Shown: positions 50,264-59,034 of the stretch, piece after piece
How positions within the stretch are numbered: position 1 is the stretch's first letter
Layout: each line of letters starts with the position of its first letter
Assembly (NCBI RefSeq): GCF_000719865.1
Contig: NZ_JOID01000014.1
Location: forward strand, 62,001-126,000
Length of the DNA: 64,000 nucleotides
Direction of reading: 5' to 3'
Origin: Streptomyces albus subsp. albus
Lineage (GTDB): Bacteria > Actinomycetota > Actinomycetes > Streptomycetales > Streptomycetaceae
The notes under the pieces: model-generated
Told to the model about the DNA's origin: nothing
What the model saw: the letters and a program-made list of their open reading frames with translations, nothing else
Databases searched by the model: none
Translations under genes and position numbers: made by a program

Positions 50264-50541
50264 GCGGCGGCCGCCGGCTGGACGTGGAACCCGACACCGT
50301 CGGGCGGGACCTGGTGGCCCTCGTCCTCACCGTCGTCGAACTGCTCCGGCAGCTGATGGAGCGGCAGGCGATCCGCCGCGTCGAGGAGGACGACCTCACC
50401 GAGGACCAGATCGAGCGGATCGGGACGACCCTGATGCTGCTGGAGGAGCGGATGGCCGAACTCCGCGAGCGGTTCGGGCTGCGCCCCGAGGACCTCAACC
50501 TCGACCTGGGCCCGCTGGGGACCCTGCTGCCCCGCGACTGA
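50260..50541 (+). CDS. gvpK: Gas vesicle protein GvpK
   Basis: A 93-aa GvpK: LDVEPDTVGRDLVALVLTVV, RQLMERQAIRRVEE and LGLRPEDLNLDLGPLGTLL-like FGLRPEDLNLDLGP at the C-terminus. GTG start at 50260 overlaps gvpS. Last gene of the operon; GvpK is required for vesicle formation in Streptomyces and halophiles. A gene-free segment with a long inverted repeat follows. Confidence 0.9.
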   Translation: MSGGRRLDVEPDTVGRDLVALVLTVVELLRQLMERQAIRRVEEDDLTEDQIERIGTTLMLLEERMAELRERFGLRPEDLNLDLGPLGTLLPRD

Positions 50542-51135
50542 CGGTGCCGGGCTGTGCCCGGGAGCCGAAGCCGCCCATCGGGAGCGGCGGCCCGCGGCCC
50601 GCGCCGCGCTCGCGCGCACCGGGCCGAGGGTCCGACGGCCAGTGGCCGAGGACAGGGCGGCGACGGCGAGGGGGGGCGGGGTTCCGGCACGGTGCGCAGT
50701 GGGGCGGGCAGGCGGTGCGGACCCTGCTCGCCCTCAGGGCTGCCCGTTCGCCCCACTCCCCGCGGCCCGGTGCGGAGGGGGGTGCAGCATCGTCCGAGCG
50801 GTTCGGGCAGGCCGACGGGTGCCGGTCCGCTCTCGTCCCGGAGCGGGTCCTCCGGTGCCCCGTCGCCGCGCGGCGGCCGGAGCGCGCCGGGCTCACCGGG
50901 CGCGTGACGGAATGACGCCGGTCACCAACGGTGCCCGCGGTCCCCGCGGCCGCGCCCTCCCCGCAGGCGGAACCGGGCATAAGCGCTCCGTGCGCCACTG
51001 CGCACCGTGCCGGAACCCCATCCCCACCCCCACCGCCACCCCTGGCGCTACAGGACGGCGGGGGAGCCGCGGCAGCCGAACGGCGGGACAGAGACAGTGC
51101 GGGCAGTGCCCGGGCCCGACGATCGCCGGGCGCCC
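50542..51135. other. Gene-free region after the gas-vesicle operon
   Basis: About 594 bp without a convincing gene. Readable frames exist on both strands, but all lack ribosome binding sites and typical protein composition. Most of it is the inverted-repeat-bounded segment at 50678-51019. No gvp-terminating hairpin stands out right after gvpK, so the repeat itself may serve as one. Confidence 0.45.
50678..51019. repeat. 342-bp segment with perfect 24-bp terminal inverted repeats (MITE-like)
   Basis: The 24 bases at 50678-50701 (starting GGGGTTCCGGCACG) are the exact reverse complement of 50996-51019. The flanking G-run and C-run extend the symmetry imperfectly. The 294 bp between encode nothing convincing. 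Length and structure suit a miniature inverted-repeat element or a long-range RNA cruciform. No clear target-site duplication was recognised, so mobility is unproven. Confidence 0.5.
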
Positions 51136-51294
51136 TCAGCGGCCCCGCAGGGCCACCATGCCGGCCGTGACCCCGGCCAGCACGATCCAGCCGAACCACA
51201 GCCAGCCGCTGCCGCCGAGGGCCACCGTGTACGCGGTCACCACGACCAGGGCGGCCACCGTGGCGATCGTCATCGCCTTCACAGATGGGGGCAT
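51136..51294 (-). CDS. 52-aa two-helix membrane protein downstream of ctaG
   Basis: ATG 51294 follows GGGAGGAGG at good spacing. The product MPPSVKAMTIATVAALVVVT... has two hydrophobic helices (about 8-25 and 28-47) and ends with RGR. Same strand as ctaG, 84 bp downstream, so possibly a small partner in cytochrome oxidase assembly, by position only. It overlaps no other good frame. Confidence 0.65.
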   Translation of the reverse strand: MPPSVKAMTIATVAALVVVTAYTVALGGSGWLWFGWIVLAGVTAGMVALRGR

Positions 51295-51378
51295 GCCGCA
51301 TCCTCCTCCCGGCCGTCCCCGCGCGGACGCGCGGACCGCGGCCAGGAGACCATCGTCACCCGGAAGCGGCCTCCACCG

Positions 51379-52329
51379 CTACCGACCGCGTGACTGGAGT
51401 GACGCCAGGTAGGCGTTGTAGGCGGCCAGCTCCTGGTCGCCGTCCCGGTCCGCCGCCCGGTCGGAGCGCCGGGCCTGCCGCTCCTCCGAGCCGTGCCACT
51501 GGTAGAGCAGGGCCACCAGCACGATCACCGAGGGGATCTCGCTGAACGCCCAGGCGATGCCGCCCGCCGCCTGCTGGTCGGCCAGCGCGTCGAGTCCCAG
51601 CGACACGGGCGGGTCGGCGTACGTCCCGACCATCGGCGCGGTCGCCATCATCAGCGCGATGCCGAAGAACGCGTGGAACGGCATCCCGGCGAAGAGTTCG
51701 AGCATGCGCATGATGTAGCCCGGACGGTGCGGCCCCGGGTCCACGCCCATGATCGGCCAGAAGAAGGCCAGGCCCACCGCCAGGAAGTGGACCATCATCG
51801 CGATGTGCCCGGCCGTGCTGCCCATGAGCCAGTCGAAGAGCGGGGTGAAGTAGAGACCGTAGAGACTGGCGATGAACATCGGGATGGTGAACGCCGGATG
51901 CGAGATGATCCGCACATAGCGGCTGTGCAGCAGCGCCACCAGCAGCTCGCGCGGGCCCTTGTGGCCGCGGGGCGCCGTCGGCAGGGCGCGCAGCGCGAGG
52001 GTCACCGGCGCGCCGAGCAGCAGCAGGATCGGCGAGACCATGCTGATCACCATGTGCTGCACCATGTGCACGCTGAACATGACCATGCCGTACTCGTTGA
52101 GCCCGGTGGACATCACCAGCACGATGCTGGCAAGACCCGTGACCCAGGCGACCGTACGCCCCACGGGCCAGGCGTCGCCGCGCCGCCGCAGCCGGAGCAC
52201 GGCCCAGCCGTAGAGGGCCAGCGCGACCAGGCAGGCGGCGAGGAAGAACGGGTCGCCCGTGAACTCCAGGCCGCGGGCGAGGGTGAAGGGCGGCAGATCC
52301 ATGGTCATGCCGTGTTCGCCGTGATCCAT
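51379..52329 (-). CDS. ctaG: Cytochrome c oxidase assembly protein (CtaG_caa3 family)
   Basis: A 316-aa polytopic membrane protein with about seven helices. Family features: GLNEYGMVMFSVHMVQHMVI with conserved His residues, HFLAVGLAFFWPIMGVDP, ELFAGMPFHAFFGI and QQAAGGIAWAFSEIP. CtaG_caa3 proteins help insert copper or assemble caa3/aa3 oxidase in the cytoplasmic membrane. MDHGEHGMTMDL at the N-terminus could bind metal. A small membrane protein gene follows. Confidence 0.9.
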   Translation of the reverse strand: MDHGEHGMTMDLPPFTLARGLEFTGDPFFLAACLVALALYGWAVLRLRRRGDAWPVGRTVAWVTGLASIVLVMSTGLNEYGMVMFSVHMVQHMVISMVSPILLLLGAPVTLALRALPTAPRGHKGPRELLVALLHSRYVRIISHPAFTIPMFIASLYGLYFTPLFDWLMGSTAGHIAMMVHFLAVGLAFFWPIMGVDPGPHRPGYIMRMLELFAGMPFHAFFGIALMMATAPMVGTYADPPVSLGLDALADQQAAGGIAWAFSEIPSVIVLVALLYQWHGSEERQARRSDRAADRDGDQELAAYNAYLASLQSRGR

Positions 52330-52411
52330 CCGCTCTCTCCTCTTGCGCGGGAATACCGCTTTCGCGGGGGTTCCGCGCGATCCGCGCCCTCCGCAGCCAC
52401 CAGAGTAGAAC

Positions 52412-52441
52412 CGCCCCCGGCCGGGATCCCGGCCGGGGGCG
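52412..52441 (-). terminator. 30-bp palindromic terminator after the phosphofructokinase gene
   Basis: A perfect palindrome centred on 52426/52427 (CGCCCCCGGCCGGGA and its complement), 32 bp beyond the stop of the phosphofructokinase gene, followed in its reading direction by GGTTCTACTC. It folds as a long stem with a minimal loop. Confidence 0.65.
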
Positions 52442-52473
52442 TTCCAGAGGGTTCCGCAAGCGTTCCGGCCGGT

Positions 52474-53499
52474 CTACAGCACGGTCTCGGCCTCGGCGTA
52501 CCGCTCCCGCGGCACGGTCTTCAGCGACTCGACCGCCTCGGCTATCGGGATCAGCCGGATGTCGGTGCCCCGCAGCGCGGTGATCCTGCCGAACTCCCGG
52601 CGGTGCACCGCCTCCACGGCGTGCCAGCCGAAGCGGGTGGCCAGCACCCGGTCGTACGCGGTGGGGGTGCCGCCGCGCTGGACGTGGCCGAGGATGACCG
52701 GGCGGGCCTCCTTGCCGAGCCGGTGCTCCAGCTCGGTGGAGAGCTGCCGGGCGACGCCGGCGAACCGCTCGTGTCCGTAGATGTCCTTGCCGCCGATGTC
52801 GAAGTCCATCGAGCCGGCGCGGGGCTTGGCGCCCTCGGCGACGACGACGATCGCGAACTTCTTCCCGGCCAGGAACCGCTTGCCGACCCGGGCGGTCAGC
52901 TCGTCGATGTCGAAGGGCCGCTCGGGGACGACGATGGCGTGGGCGCCGGCCGCCATGCCGGAGTGCAGCGCGATCCAGCCGGTGTGCCGGCCCATGACCT
53001 CGACGATCAGCACCCGCTGATGGGACTCGGCGGTGGTCTTGAGCCGGTCCAGCGCCTCGGTGGCGACGCCCACCGCGGTGTCGAACCCGAAGGTGACGTC
53101 GGTGCCGGCGATGTCGTTGTCGATCGTCTTGGGCACCCCGACGATCGGCAGCCCGGCGTCGGAGAGCAGCCGCGCCGCCTTGAGCGTCCCCTCGCCGCCG
53201 ATCGGGATGACGGCGTCCAGGCCGAGCTCCTCGACATGGCCGCGGGCCCGCTCCACCCCGTCCACCAGGTGGGCCGGCTGGACGCGGGAGGAGCCGAGGA
53301 TGGTGCCGCCGCGGGCGAGGATGCCGCTCACCGCGTCCAGGTCCAGCGTGCGGTAGTCGGCCTCCAGCAGGCCCTTCCAGCCGTCGTTGAATCCGATGAC
53401 CTCGTCGCCGTGGTCCGCGACGGCGCGGTGCACGACCGAGCGGATGACGGCGTTCAGACCGGGGCAGTCGCCGCCGGACGTGAGCACACCAATACGCAT
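52474..53499 (-). CDS. pfkA: 6-phosphofructokinase (actinobacterial group III)
   Basis: A 341-aa PFK: N-terminal RIGVLTSGGDCPGLNAVIRS, IGGEGTLKAA, PKTIDNDIAGTDVTFGFDTA (catalytic TIDND), VMGRHTGWIALHSG, and GHVQRGGTPTAYDRVLATRFG. The residue after GGE is Gly, where PPi-dependent enzymes carry Asp, so it probably uses ATP. Length equals the actinobacterial ATP-PFKs. It makes fructose-1,6-bisphosphate in glycolysis. Start ATG 53499 is the true N-terminus; the longer frame is spurious. Confidence 0.94.
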   Translation of the reverse strand: MRIGVLTSGGDCPGLNAVIRSVVHRAVADHGDEVIGFNDGWKGLLEADYRTLDLDAVSGILARGGTILGSSRVQPAHLVDGVERARGHVEELGLDAVIPIGGEGTLKAARLLSDAGLPIVGVPKTIDNDIAGTDVTFGFDTAVGVATEALDRLKTTAESHQRVLIVEVMGRHTGWIALHSGMAAGAHAIVVPERPFDIDELTARVGKRFLAGKKFAIVVVAEGAKPRAGSMDFDIGGKDIYGHERFAGVARQLSTELEHRLGKEARPVILGHVQRGGTPTAYDRVLATRFGWHAVEAVHRREFGRITALRGTDIRLIPIAEAVESLKTVPRERYAEAETVL

Positions 53500-53714
53500 G
53501 GCGTATCCCAACCTCTGCAACTCAACCGGAGACCGGACGCCGTCGTCCGGTTGGATCCCCGCCACCCTACAAGCGCGGGGTGGCGGGGCGCGGCGTTGTC
53601 CGAGGAGCGGACCGGACTGTTCATCCCGCCGTCAACCGGCACCGGCCCCGGAAGCCGGAAGCCGACCACCCGCGGCCGGCGGCCGGCCCGGCGGCGGCAC
53701 ACTCCCGTCCCGGC

Positions 53715-54443
53715 TCAGGCGGGCTGGGTCGCCGCGGCGATCCGCTCCTGGCGCAGCGCCTCGTACCAGCGGTCGTCGGTCGGCGGCAGCGCGTTCACGT
53801 CGAGGGCCAGCTTGAGCAGCAGATCGGCGATCTGCGGATTGCGGGCCAGCACCGGGCCGTGCATGTACGTGCCGAAGACGGTGTCGTTGTACGCGCCCTC
53901 CGTGCCGTCGCCCGTGCCGTTCCCGTTGCCGAAGCGGACCCGCGCGAAGGGGCGCGCGGTCGGGCCGAGGTGGGTGACGCCCTGGTGGTTCTCGAAGCCC
54001 GTCAGCGGCGGAAGATTCAGCCGGCCGTCGATGTCGGCCAGGACGTCGCCGACGCACCGGGCGGCCTCGCCCCGGGTGCTCACCACGTCCAGCAGGCCGA
54101 GCCCCGGCTCCTTCTCGCCCAGGTCGTTGATGAACTCGTGGCCCAGGATCTGGTAGCCGGCGCAGACCGAGAAGACGATCGCGCCGTTGGCCACGGCCCG
54201 GTTCAGGCCGCCGTCGCGGCGCAGCCGCTCGGCCGCCAGCCGCTGCGGCCGGTCCTCGCCGCCGCCGATCAGATAGATGTCGCCGGAGGTGGGCACCGGC
54301 TGGTCGCTGCGGACGTCCACGCGGGAGACCTCCAGGCCCCGCTGGCGGGCCCGCCGCTCCACCACCAGGGCGTTGCCCTGGTCGCCGTACGTGCTCAGCA
54401 GGTCCGGGTAGACCCAGACCAGGCGCAGGCTGCTGTCGCTCAT
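53715..54443 (-). CDS. gatD: Lipid II isoglutaminyl synthase, glutaminase subunit GatD
   Basis: A 242-aa type 1 glutamine amidotransferase (CobB/CobQ-like). The nucleophile Cys94 lies in FSVCAGYQILGH and the His in FGTYMHGPVLA, with GFENHQGVTHLG between. GatD hydrolyses glutamine and passes ammonia to MurT, which amidates D-Glu of the peptidoglycan stem to D-isoGln. It follows murT by 31 bp. Start ATG 54443 has GAGGA upstream. Confidence 0.93.
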   Translation of the reverse strand: MSDSSLRLVWVYPDLLSTYGDQGNALVVERRARQRGLEVSRVDVRSDQPVPTSGDIYLIGGGEDRPQRLAAERLRRDGGLNRAVANGAIVFSVCAGYQILGHEFINDLGEKEPGLGLLDVVSTRGEAARCVGDVLADIDGRLNLPPLTGFENHQGVTHLGPTARPFARVRFGNGNGTGDGTEGAYNDTVFGTYMHGPVLARNPQIADLLLKLALDVNALPPTDDRWYEALRQERIAAATQPA

Positions 54444-54474
54444 GCTCGCATTCCTCAAGGGGGTCGGGGCGGGG

Positions 54475-55713
54475 TCAGTTGCCCACGCGGCGGCGCAGGT
54501 CCTGGAAGGCCGTGTAGTTGGCGATCACCTCGATGCGCCCGGGCGGCGCCTGCCGCACGGCCTCGTCGGCGTTCTCGCAGACGCGGAAGTCGAGCCCCGC
54601 GACCTCCAGCCGCACGGCCAGGTCCAGCTTGCGGTCGCCGATGACGAAGATCGGGTGGCCGGCGAGCTGGGTGTAGTCCACGTCCCACAGCCAGGAGGTG
54701 TCCGTGCCGTCCGCGCCGCGGGCGTTGACGGAAAGGATCACCGGGGTGGGCGGCGGGTCGATGAGGGAGAAGGTCTCCAGCCAGCCGGCCGGGTTCTTGG
54801 CCAGCAGCAGCCGCAGGTCGCGGTCCAGGAACCGGACGACGTCGTAGCGGCCGGCGACGGCCTGGACCTCGTACATCCGCTCCAGCGCCACCTGCGGGGG
54901 GACCCCGAAGTGCGCGGCGACGGCGGCGGAGGTCGCGGCGTTGGCCTTGTTGGCCCGGCCGGGCAGCCGCAGCCGGATCGGCCAGGCCGAGCCGTGCGGG
55001 TCCACCACGTGGTCGCCGGCCAGCGCCCAGCTCGGCATCGGGCGGCGGAAGCCGCACTCGGAGCAGAACCAGTCGTCGGAGGGCCGCTGGAGCACACCGC
55101 CGCAGGACGGGCAGGACCAGGCGTCGTCCTTCCAGGCCTGGCCCGCCGCGACCCACACCACATTGGGGGAGGAGGAGGCGGCCCAGGCGATCAGCGGGTC
55201 GTCGCAGTTGGCGATGACCGTCGCCTTGTTGCCGGCCAGGCCCTCGCGCCACTTCTCGGCGAGCATCCGGGTCTCGGCCGCGCGGTCGAGCTGGTCGCGG
55301 GAGAGGTTGAGCAGGGCGATCGCCTTGGGGGTCACGTCCCGCGCGACCCCGGCGAGGTACTTCTCGTCCACCTCGATGACGCCGTACTTGGCGTCCGAGC
55401 CGCCGGCCAGCGCCGAGGTGATGCCCGCGGGCATGTTGGCGCCCAGCGCGTTCGACACCACGGGACCGCTGGCGCGCAGCGCCTCGGCGATCAGCCGGGT
55501 GGTGGTCGTCTTGCCGTTGGTCGCCGAGACCAGGACCACGTCCAGATGCCCCGCCAGCCGGGCCAGCAGATCCGGGTCGAGCCGCAGCGCGACCTTGCCC
55601 CCGATCACCGACCCGCTGCCGCGGCCCACCGCCCGTGATGCCGCCGCCGCGGCCCTGCCCGCCGTCACGGCCAGCTTGGCCCGCGGCGACAGCGGGTCCG
55701 AGTTGCCTGCCAT
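54475..55713 (-). CDS. murT: Lipid II isoglutaminyl synthase, Mur ligase subunit MurT
   Basis: A 412-aa Mur-ligase-like protein: P-loop SATNGKTTTTRLI, VIEVDEKYLAGV, LLNLSRDQLDR, a zinc ribbon (CPSCGG and CSECGF) inserted in the central domain, and the C-terminal DUF1727 domain (SVNARGADGTDTSWLWDVDY). With GatD it amidates the stem Glu of lipid II. Start ATG 55713 (MAGNSDPLS) follows GAGGAGGAG. First gene of murT-gatD. Confidence 0.93.
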   Translation of the reverse strand: MAGNSDPLSPRAKLAVTAGRAAAAASRAVGRGSGSVIGGKVALRLDPDLLARLAGHLDVVLVSATNGKTTTTRLIAEALRASGPVVSNALGANMPAGITSALAGGSDAKYGVIEVDEKYLAGVARDVTPKAIALLNLSRDQLDRAAETRMLAEKWREGLAGNKATVIANCDDPLIAWAASSSPNVVWVAAGQAWKDDAWSCPSCGGVLQRPSDDWFCSECGFRRPMPSWALAGDHVVDPHGSAWPIRLRLPGRANKANAATSAAVAAHFGVPPQVALERMYEVQAVAGRYDVVRFLDRDLRLLLAKNPAGWLETFSLIDPPPTPVILSVNARGADGTDTSWLWDVDYTQLAGHPIFVIGDRKLDLAVRLEVAGLDFRVCENADEAVRQAPPGRIEVIANYTAFQDLRRRVGN

Positions 55714-55912
55714 CGTTCTTGCTCCTCCTCGCATCCGGCGCCGCACCCCCGCCCCCGGCCGGCCGGGTGGTACGCCCCCTCCGCGCCGAATCACCAGCCG
55801 GGAGGGATCGGTCGACGCTCAGCCTATCGAGATCCGGGCGCGGCCCTTAACCTGCCACCCTGCTGTTACCCGCCGTACCGGGCCGGAGGGGCCGGTCCGT
55901 AGGCTGGCCGGT

Positions 55913-56503
55913 ATGCGACATGGTGCGATCCCCGGCAGTTCGGGTTCCGTCCGACCGGTGCGGCTGCTGGGCGATCCGGTGCTGCGTACGCCCGGTGCGG
56001 AGGTCACGTCCTTCGACGGGGAACTGGCCCGGCTGGTGGAGGACCTCTTCGCGAGCATGTACGCCGCCCGCGGCGTCGGCCTGGCGGCGAACCAGATCGG
56101 CGTACCGCTGCGGGTGTTCGTCTACGACTGCCCGGACGACGAGGACCGCCGGCACCTCGGCCACGTGGTCAACCCCCGGCTGGTGGAGACCGGAGGGGTG
56201 TCGGTGACCGGCCCGGAGGGCTGTCTCTCGCTGCCCGGTGTCGAGGCCGGGACGGGCCGCTGGGACCACGCCGTCGTCGAGGGCACGGACCGTACGGGCG
56301 CTCCGGTGCGGGTGACGGGCAGCGGCTTCTTCGCTCGCTGCCTCCAGCACGAGACGGACCATCTGGAGGGCGGGATTTATCTGGACCGGGTCGCGGGCCT
56401 GCGGCGCCGCCGCGCGCTGCGGGCGGTCCGGCGGGCGGCCTGGAACCGGGAGCCCGACCGGGCCGCGGCAGCGGCGGCGGTCCCGGCGGGACGGGGCTGT
56501 TGA
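55913..56503 (+). CDS. def: Peptide deformylase
   Basis: A 196-aa deformylase. Motif 1 GVGLAANQIG, motif 2 EGCLSLPG (metal Cys), motif 3 QHETDHLEG (HExxH with two metal His and catalytic Glu). It removes formyl from nascent N-terminal Met. A basic tail (LRRRRALRAVRRAAWNRE) and an Ala-rich end extend beyond the core. Start ATG 55913. It is divergent from murT. Confidence 0.93.
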   Translation: MRHGAIPGSSGSVRPVRLLGDPVLRTPGAEVTSFDGELARLVEDLFASMYAARGVGLAANQIGVPLRVFVYDCPDDEDRRHLGHVVNPRLVETGGVSVTGPEGCLSLPGVEAGTGRWDHAVVEGTDRTGAPVRVTGSGFFARCLQHETDHLEGGIYLDRVAGLRRRRALRAVRRAAWNREPDRAAAAAAVPAGRGC

Positions 56504-56519
56504 GCGGCCCCGGGCGGCC

Positions 56520-56542
56520 GGCCCGGCGGAAGCCGTCGGGCC
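56520..56542. terminator. Hairpin between the deformylase and TetR genes
   Basis: GGCCCGGCG (56520-56528) and CGTCGGGCC (56534-56542) pair with one mismatch around a 5-nt loop, between convergent genes; the right end abuts the TetR stop. Confidence 0.45.
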
Positions 56543-56543
56543 G

Positions 56544-57188
56544 TCAGAAGCCGGGCGCGCCCACCCGGTCGCCGGCCTCGGCCAGCCGCCCCCATAGCAG
56601 CTCGGCGAGATGGCCCACCAACTGAGCGCGGGGGACGGGGCGTTCACGCAGCCACCAGTCGCCGGCCGCGTGCATCATGCCGACGATGCCGTGCCCCCAG
56701 ACCCGCGCCCGCTCGTCACCGTCGGACCCGAGGTCGACCCGCTCGGCGATGACCTGGGCGAGCTCCTCGCCCATCCGGCGCAGCAGCGGGGCGGAGTGCC
56801 GGGTGTCGAAGCCCTGCTCGGAGGTGCTGGGCTCCTCGCCCGGGTGCATGAGGAAGCGGTAGACCTGCGGTCTGGACTCGATGGCCGCAAGATAGGTGTC
56901 GAGGGTGCGCTCGACGCGCTCGCGGCGGTCGGCCGCCGGGGCGTCGAGGGCGGCGCGCAGGCCGGCGAGCAGGGCGTCGGTGTGCCGGACGGCGAGGGCC
57001 CGGTAGAGGCCGCTCTTGTCGCCGAAGTGCCGGTAGAGGATGGGTTTGGTGATCCCGGCCTCGGCCGCGATGGCGTTCATCGAGGCACCGGGGCCGTCGC
57101 GCAGCACCACCCGGTCCGCGGCCTCCAGCAGTTCCTTGCGCCGGCGGCGGGCCGCCCGCTGCTGGTCTTCCCGCTGACTGGTCTCCAT
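56544..57188 (-). CDS. TetR-family transcriptional regulator
   Basis: A 214-aa TetR regulator: N-terminal helix-turn-helix (LEAADRVVLRDGPGASMNAIA, AGITKPILYRHFGDKSGLYRA) and a ligand domain of the TetR_C type (LDTYLAAIESRPQVYRFLMH). It is divergent from an acyl-CoA dehydrogenase, and two TTACC/GGTAA-type palindromes lie between. Such regulators respond to acyl-CoAs and repress lipid-degradation genes; that link is inferred from position. Confidence 0.92.
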   Translation of the reverse strand: METSQREDQQRAARRRRKELLEAADRVVLRDGPGASMNAIAAEAGITKPILYRHFGDKSGLYRALAVRHTDALLAGLRAALDAPAADRRERVERTLDTYLAAIESRPQVYRFLMHPGEEPSTSEQGFDTRHSAPLLRRMGEELAQVIAERVDLGSDGDERARVWGHGIVGMMHAAGDWWLRERPVPRAQLVGHLAELLWGRLAEAGDRVGAPGF

Positions 57189-57287
57189 GGCGTCTCTCCC
57201 ACCCCGTCCTTCCTGCTGGGTCCCCCGCGACGCAACGTAACACTTCGCCCGGCCGGGGGCCGGACGGGCGACCGGGCTTGACAGGGC

Positions 57288-57325
57288 TTACCAGTCGGTA
57301 ACAGGGTATAGTTACCGCAAGTAAC
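57288..57325. promoter_or_regulatory. Twin TetR operators and acyl-CoA dehydrogenase promoter
   Basis: TTACCAGTCGGTAA (57288-57301) has perfect TTACC/GGTAA arms; GTTAC (57311-57315) and GTAAC (57321-57325) form a second site. Between them TATAGT (57307-57312) is a good -10. The first palindrome would cover the -35 region and the second the start site, so TetR binding would block transcription. TTGACA at 57278-57283 is 23 bp from the -10, too far for a canonical pair. Confidence 0.7.
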
Positions 57326-57342
57326 AAGCAGGTGGAGGGGAC

Positions 57343-58569
57343 ATGGCAGAGTTCGCGCTCGATCTCAACGACGAGCAGAAGGCCGTCCGGGAATGGATCC
57401 ACGGTTTCGCCGCGGACGTCATGCGGCCGGCCGCGGCCGAGTGGGACGAACGCGAGGAGACCCCCTGGCCCGTCATCCAGGAGGCCGCCAAGATCGGCCT
57501 CTACTCGCTGGACTTCTACGCCCAGCAGTTCTTCGACCCGACGGGCCTCGGCATCGCCATGACGATGGAGGAGCTGTTCTGGGGCGACGCCGGCATCGGC
57601 CTGTCGATCGTCGGCACCGGCCTCGCGGCCGTCGGCGTGCTCGCCAACGGCACCGAGGAGCAGATCGGCACCTGGGTTCCCCAGATGTACGGCGACGCGA
57701 ACGACGTGAAGGTCGCCGCCTTCTGCTCCTCCGAGCCCGACGCGGGCTCCGACGTCTCCGCCATGCGCACCCGCGCCGTCTACGACGAGGCCAAGGACGA
57801 GTGGGTGCTCAACGGCACCAAGACCTGGGCGACCAACGGCGGCATCGCCAACGTGCACGTCGTCGTGGCTGTCGTCGACCCCGAGCTGGGCTCCAAGGGG
57901 CACGCCTCCTTCATCGTCCCGCCGGGCACCAAGGGCCTCTCGCAGGGCCAGAAGTTCAAGAAGCACGGCATCCGCGCCTCGCACACCGCGGAGGTCGTGC
58001 TGGAGGACGTCCGGATCCCCGGGAGCTGCCTGCTGGGCGGCAAGGACAAGCTCGACGAGCGGCTGGCCCGTGCCCGCGAGCGCGCCAAGAGCGGCGGCGA
58101 GCGCGTGAAGAACGCGGCCATGGCCACCTTCGAGGCGTCCCGCCCGGCCGTCGGCGCCCAGGCGGTCGGCATCGCCCGCGCCGCGTACGAGGTGGCCCTG
58201 GACTACGCGAAGACCCGGGTGCAGTTCGGCCGCCCGATCATCGACAACCAGGGCGTCGCCTTCCAGCTCGCCGACATGCGCACCCAGATCGACGCCGCCC
58301 GGCTGCTGGTCTGGCGGGCCTCCTGGATGGCGGCCTCCGGCAAGCCCTTCACGGCGGCCGAGGGCTCGATGTCGAAGCTCTACGCGGGGGAGGTCGCCAA
58401 GACCGTCACCGCCCAGGCCATGCAGATCCTCGGCGGCAACGGCTACACCCGGGAGTACCCGGTGGAGCGGATGCACCGGGACGCGGCGATCTACACGATC
58501 TTCGAGGGGACCAGCGAGATCCAGCGCCTGGTCATCGCGCGGACGCTGTCGGGAATGCCGATCCGCTGA
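57343..58569 (+). CDS. Acyl-CoA dehydrogenase
   Basis: A 408-aa acyl-CoA dehydrogenase: [11 protein letters not shown] (FAD/substrate), [47 protein letters not shown] and [15 protein letters not shown]. The catalytic Glu lies in the FEGTSE segment. It oxidises acyl-CoA at C2-C3 in fatty-acid or branched-chain breakdown. GGTGGAGGGGA precedes the ATG. It is controlled by the divergent TetR regulator. Confidence 0.95.
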   Translation: MAEFALDLNDEQKAVREWIHGFAADVMRPAAAEWDEREETPWPVIQEAAKIGLYSLDFYAQQFFDPTGLGIAMTMEELFWGDAGIGLSIVGTGLAAVGVLANGTEEQIGTWVPQMYGDANDVKVAAFCSSEPDAGSDVSAMRTRAVYDEAKDEWVLNGTKTWATNGGIANVHVVVAVVDPELGSKGHASFIVPPGTKGLSQGQKFKKHGIRASHTAEVVLEDVRIPGSCLLGGKDKLDERLARARERAKSGGERVKNAAMATFEASRPAVGAQAVGIARAAYEVALDYAKTRVQFGRPIIDNQGVAFQLADMRTQIDAARLLVWRASWMAASGKPFTAAEGSMSKLYAGEVAKTVTAQAMQILGGNGYTREYPVERMHRDAAIYTIFEGTSEIQRLVIARTLSGMPIR

Positions 58570-58580
58570 CCCGGATCGGC

Positions 58581-58626
58581 GCGGCCGGCTCCGGCGCACC
58601 GGGACGGGTGCGCCGGAGCCGGCCGC
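58581..58626 (+). terminator. Strong terminator after the acyl-CoA dehydrogenase gene
   Basis: A 20-bp perfect stem, left arm 58581-58600 (GCGGCCGGCTCCGG...) and right arm 58607-58626, with a 6-nt loop, 11 bp after the stop codon. It can also act on the convergent small gene. Confidence 0.75.
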
Positions 58627-58658
58627 GGGGCGTTACGGGGCCGTGCCGGCCGGCGGGC

Positions 58659-58835
58659 TCAGGCGGCCCGGGTGATCTCCTCGCGGAGGGCGCGCCGCCA
58701 CTCCGTGCGGAGCCGGTCGAGCTCCGCGAGATCGGCTGCCGACCACGAGGTGCGGCCCGCCACGAAAGCGCGGATCGCCGCGTTCGCGTGGTCGGCGGCC
58801 GGACGCGCGGGGACAGAGGGTCCAGAGGTAGACAT
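58659..58835 (-). CDS. 58-aa conserved-looking small protein
   Basis: ATG 58835 follows TGGAGGAC. The product is polar, with two helices: ADHANAAIRAFVAG and AADLAELDRLRTEWRRALRE. No membrane segment. The Trp-Ser-Ala-Ala-Asp-Leu-Ala-Glu-Leu-like middle and charged C-terminus suggest a small protein-binding module, but no family is recognised. It lies alone between the acyl-CoA dehydrogenase and the permease operon. Confidence 0.65.
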   Translation of the reverse strand: MSTSGPSVPARPAADHANAAIRAFVAGRTSWSAADLAELDRLRTEWRRALREEITRAA

Positions 58836-58954
58836 GTCCTCCAGAATACGGGCCCGGTATGACAACCGGTTCCCGCCGGGGTGACGCTCCGCGACCTCGC
58901 GAAGAATTCCCCGGAACCCGGAACCTTTTCGCCGGATCTCCCGTTCTCCGGAGT

Positions 58955-58988
58955 GAGGCCCCGCGTTCTCCCCCGTGCGCGGGGCCTC
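58955..58988 (-). terminator. Hairpin terminator after the permease operon
   Basis: GAGGCCCCGCG (58955-58965) and CGCGGGGCCTC (58978-58988), a perfect 11-bp stem with a 12-nt loop, 46 bp beyond the stop of the TIGR03943 gene in its direction. Confidence 0.6.
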
Positions 58989-59034
58989 GCCAATGCCCGC
59001 GGCCGGGCGCCGCACCCCCGTGAAATCCGGTGTT

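Noticed and set aside
57278..57283. TTGACA as the -35 of the acyl-CoA dehydrogenase promoter
   Set aside because: It lies 23 bp from the TATAGT -10, outside the normal 16-18 bp spacing.
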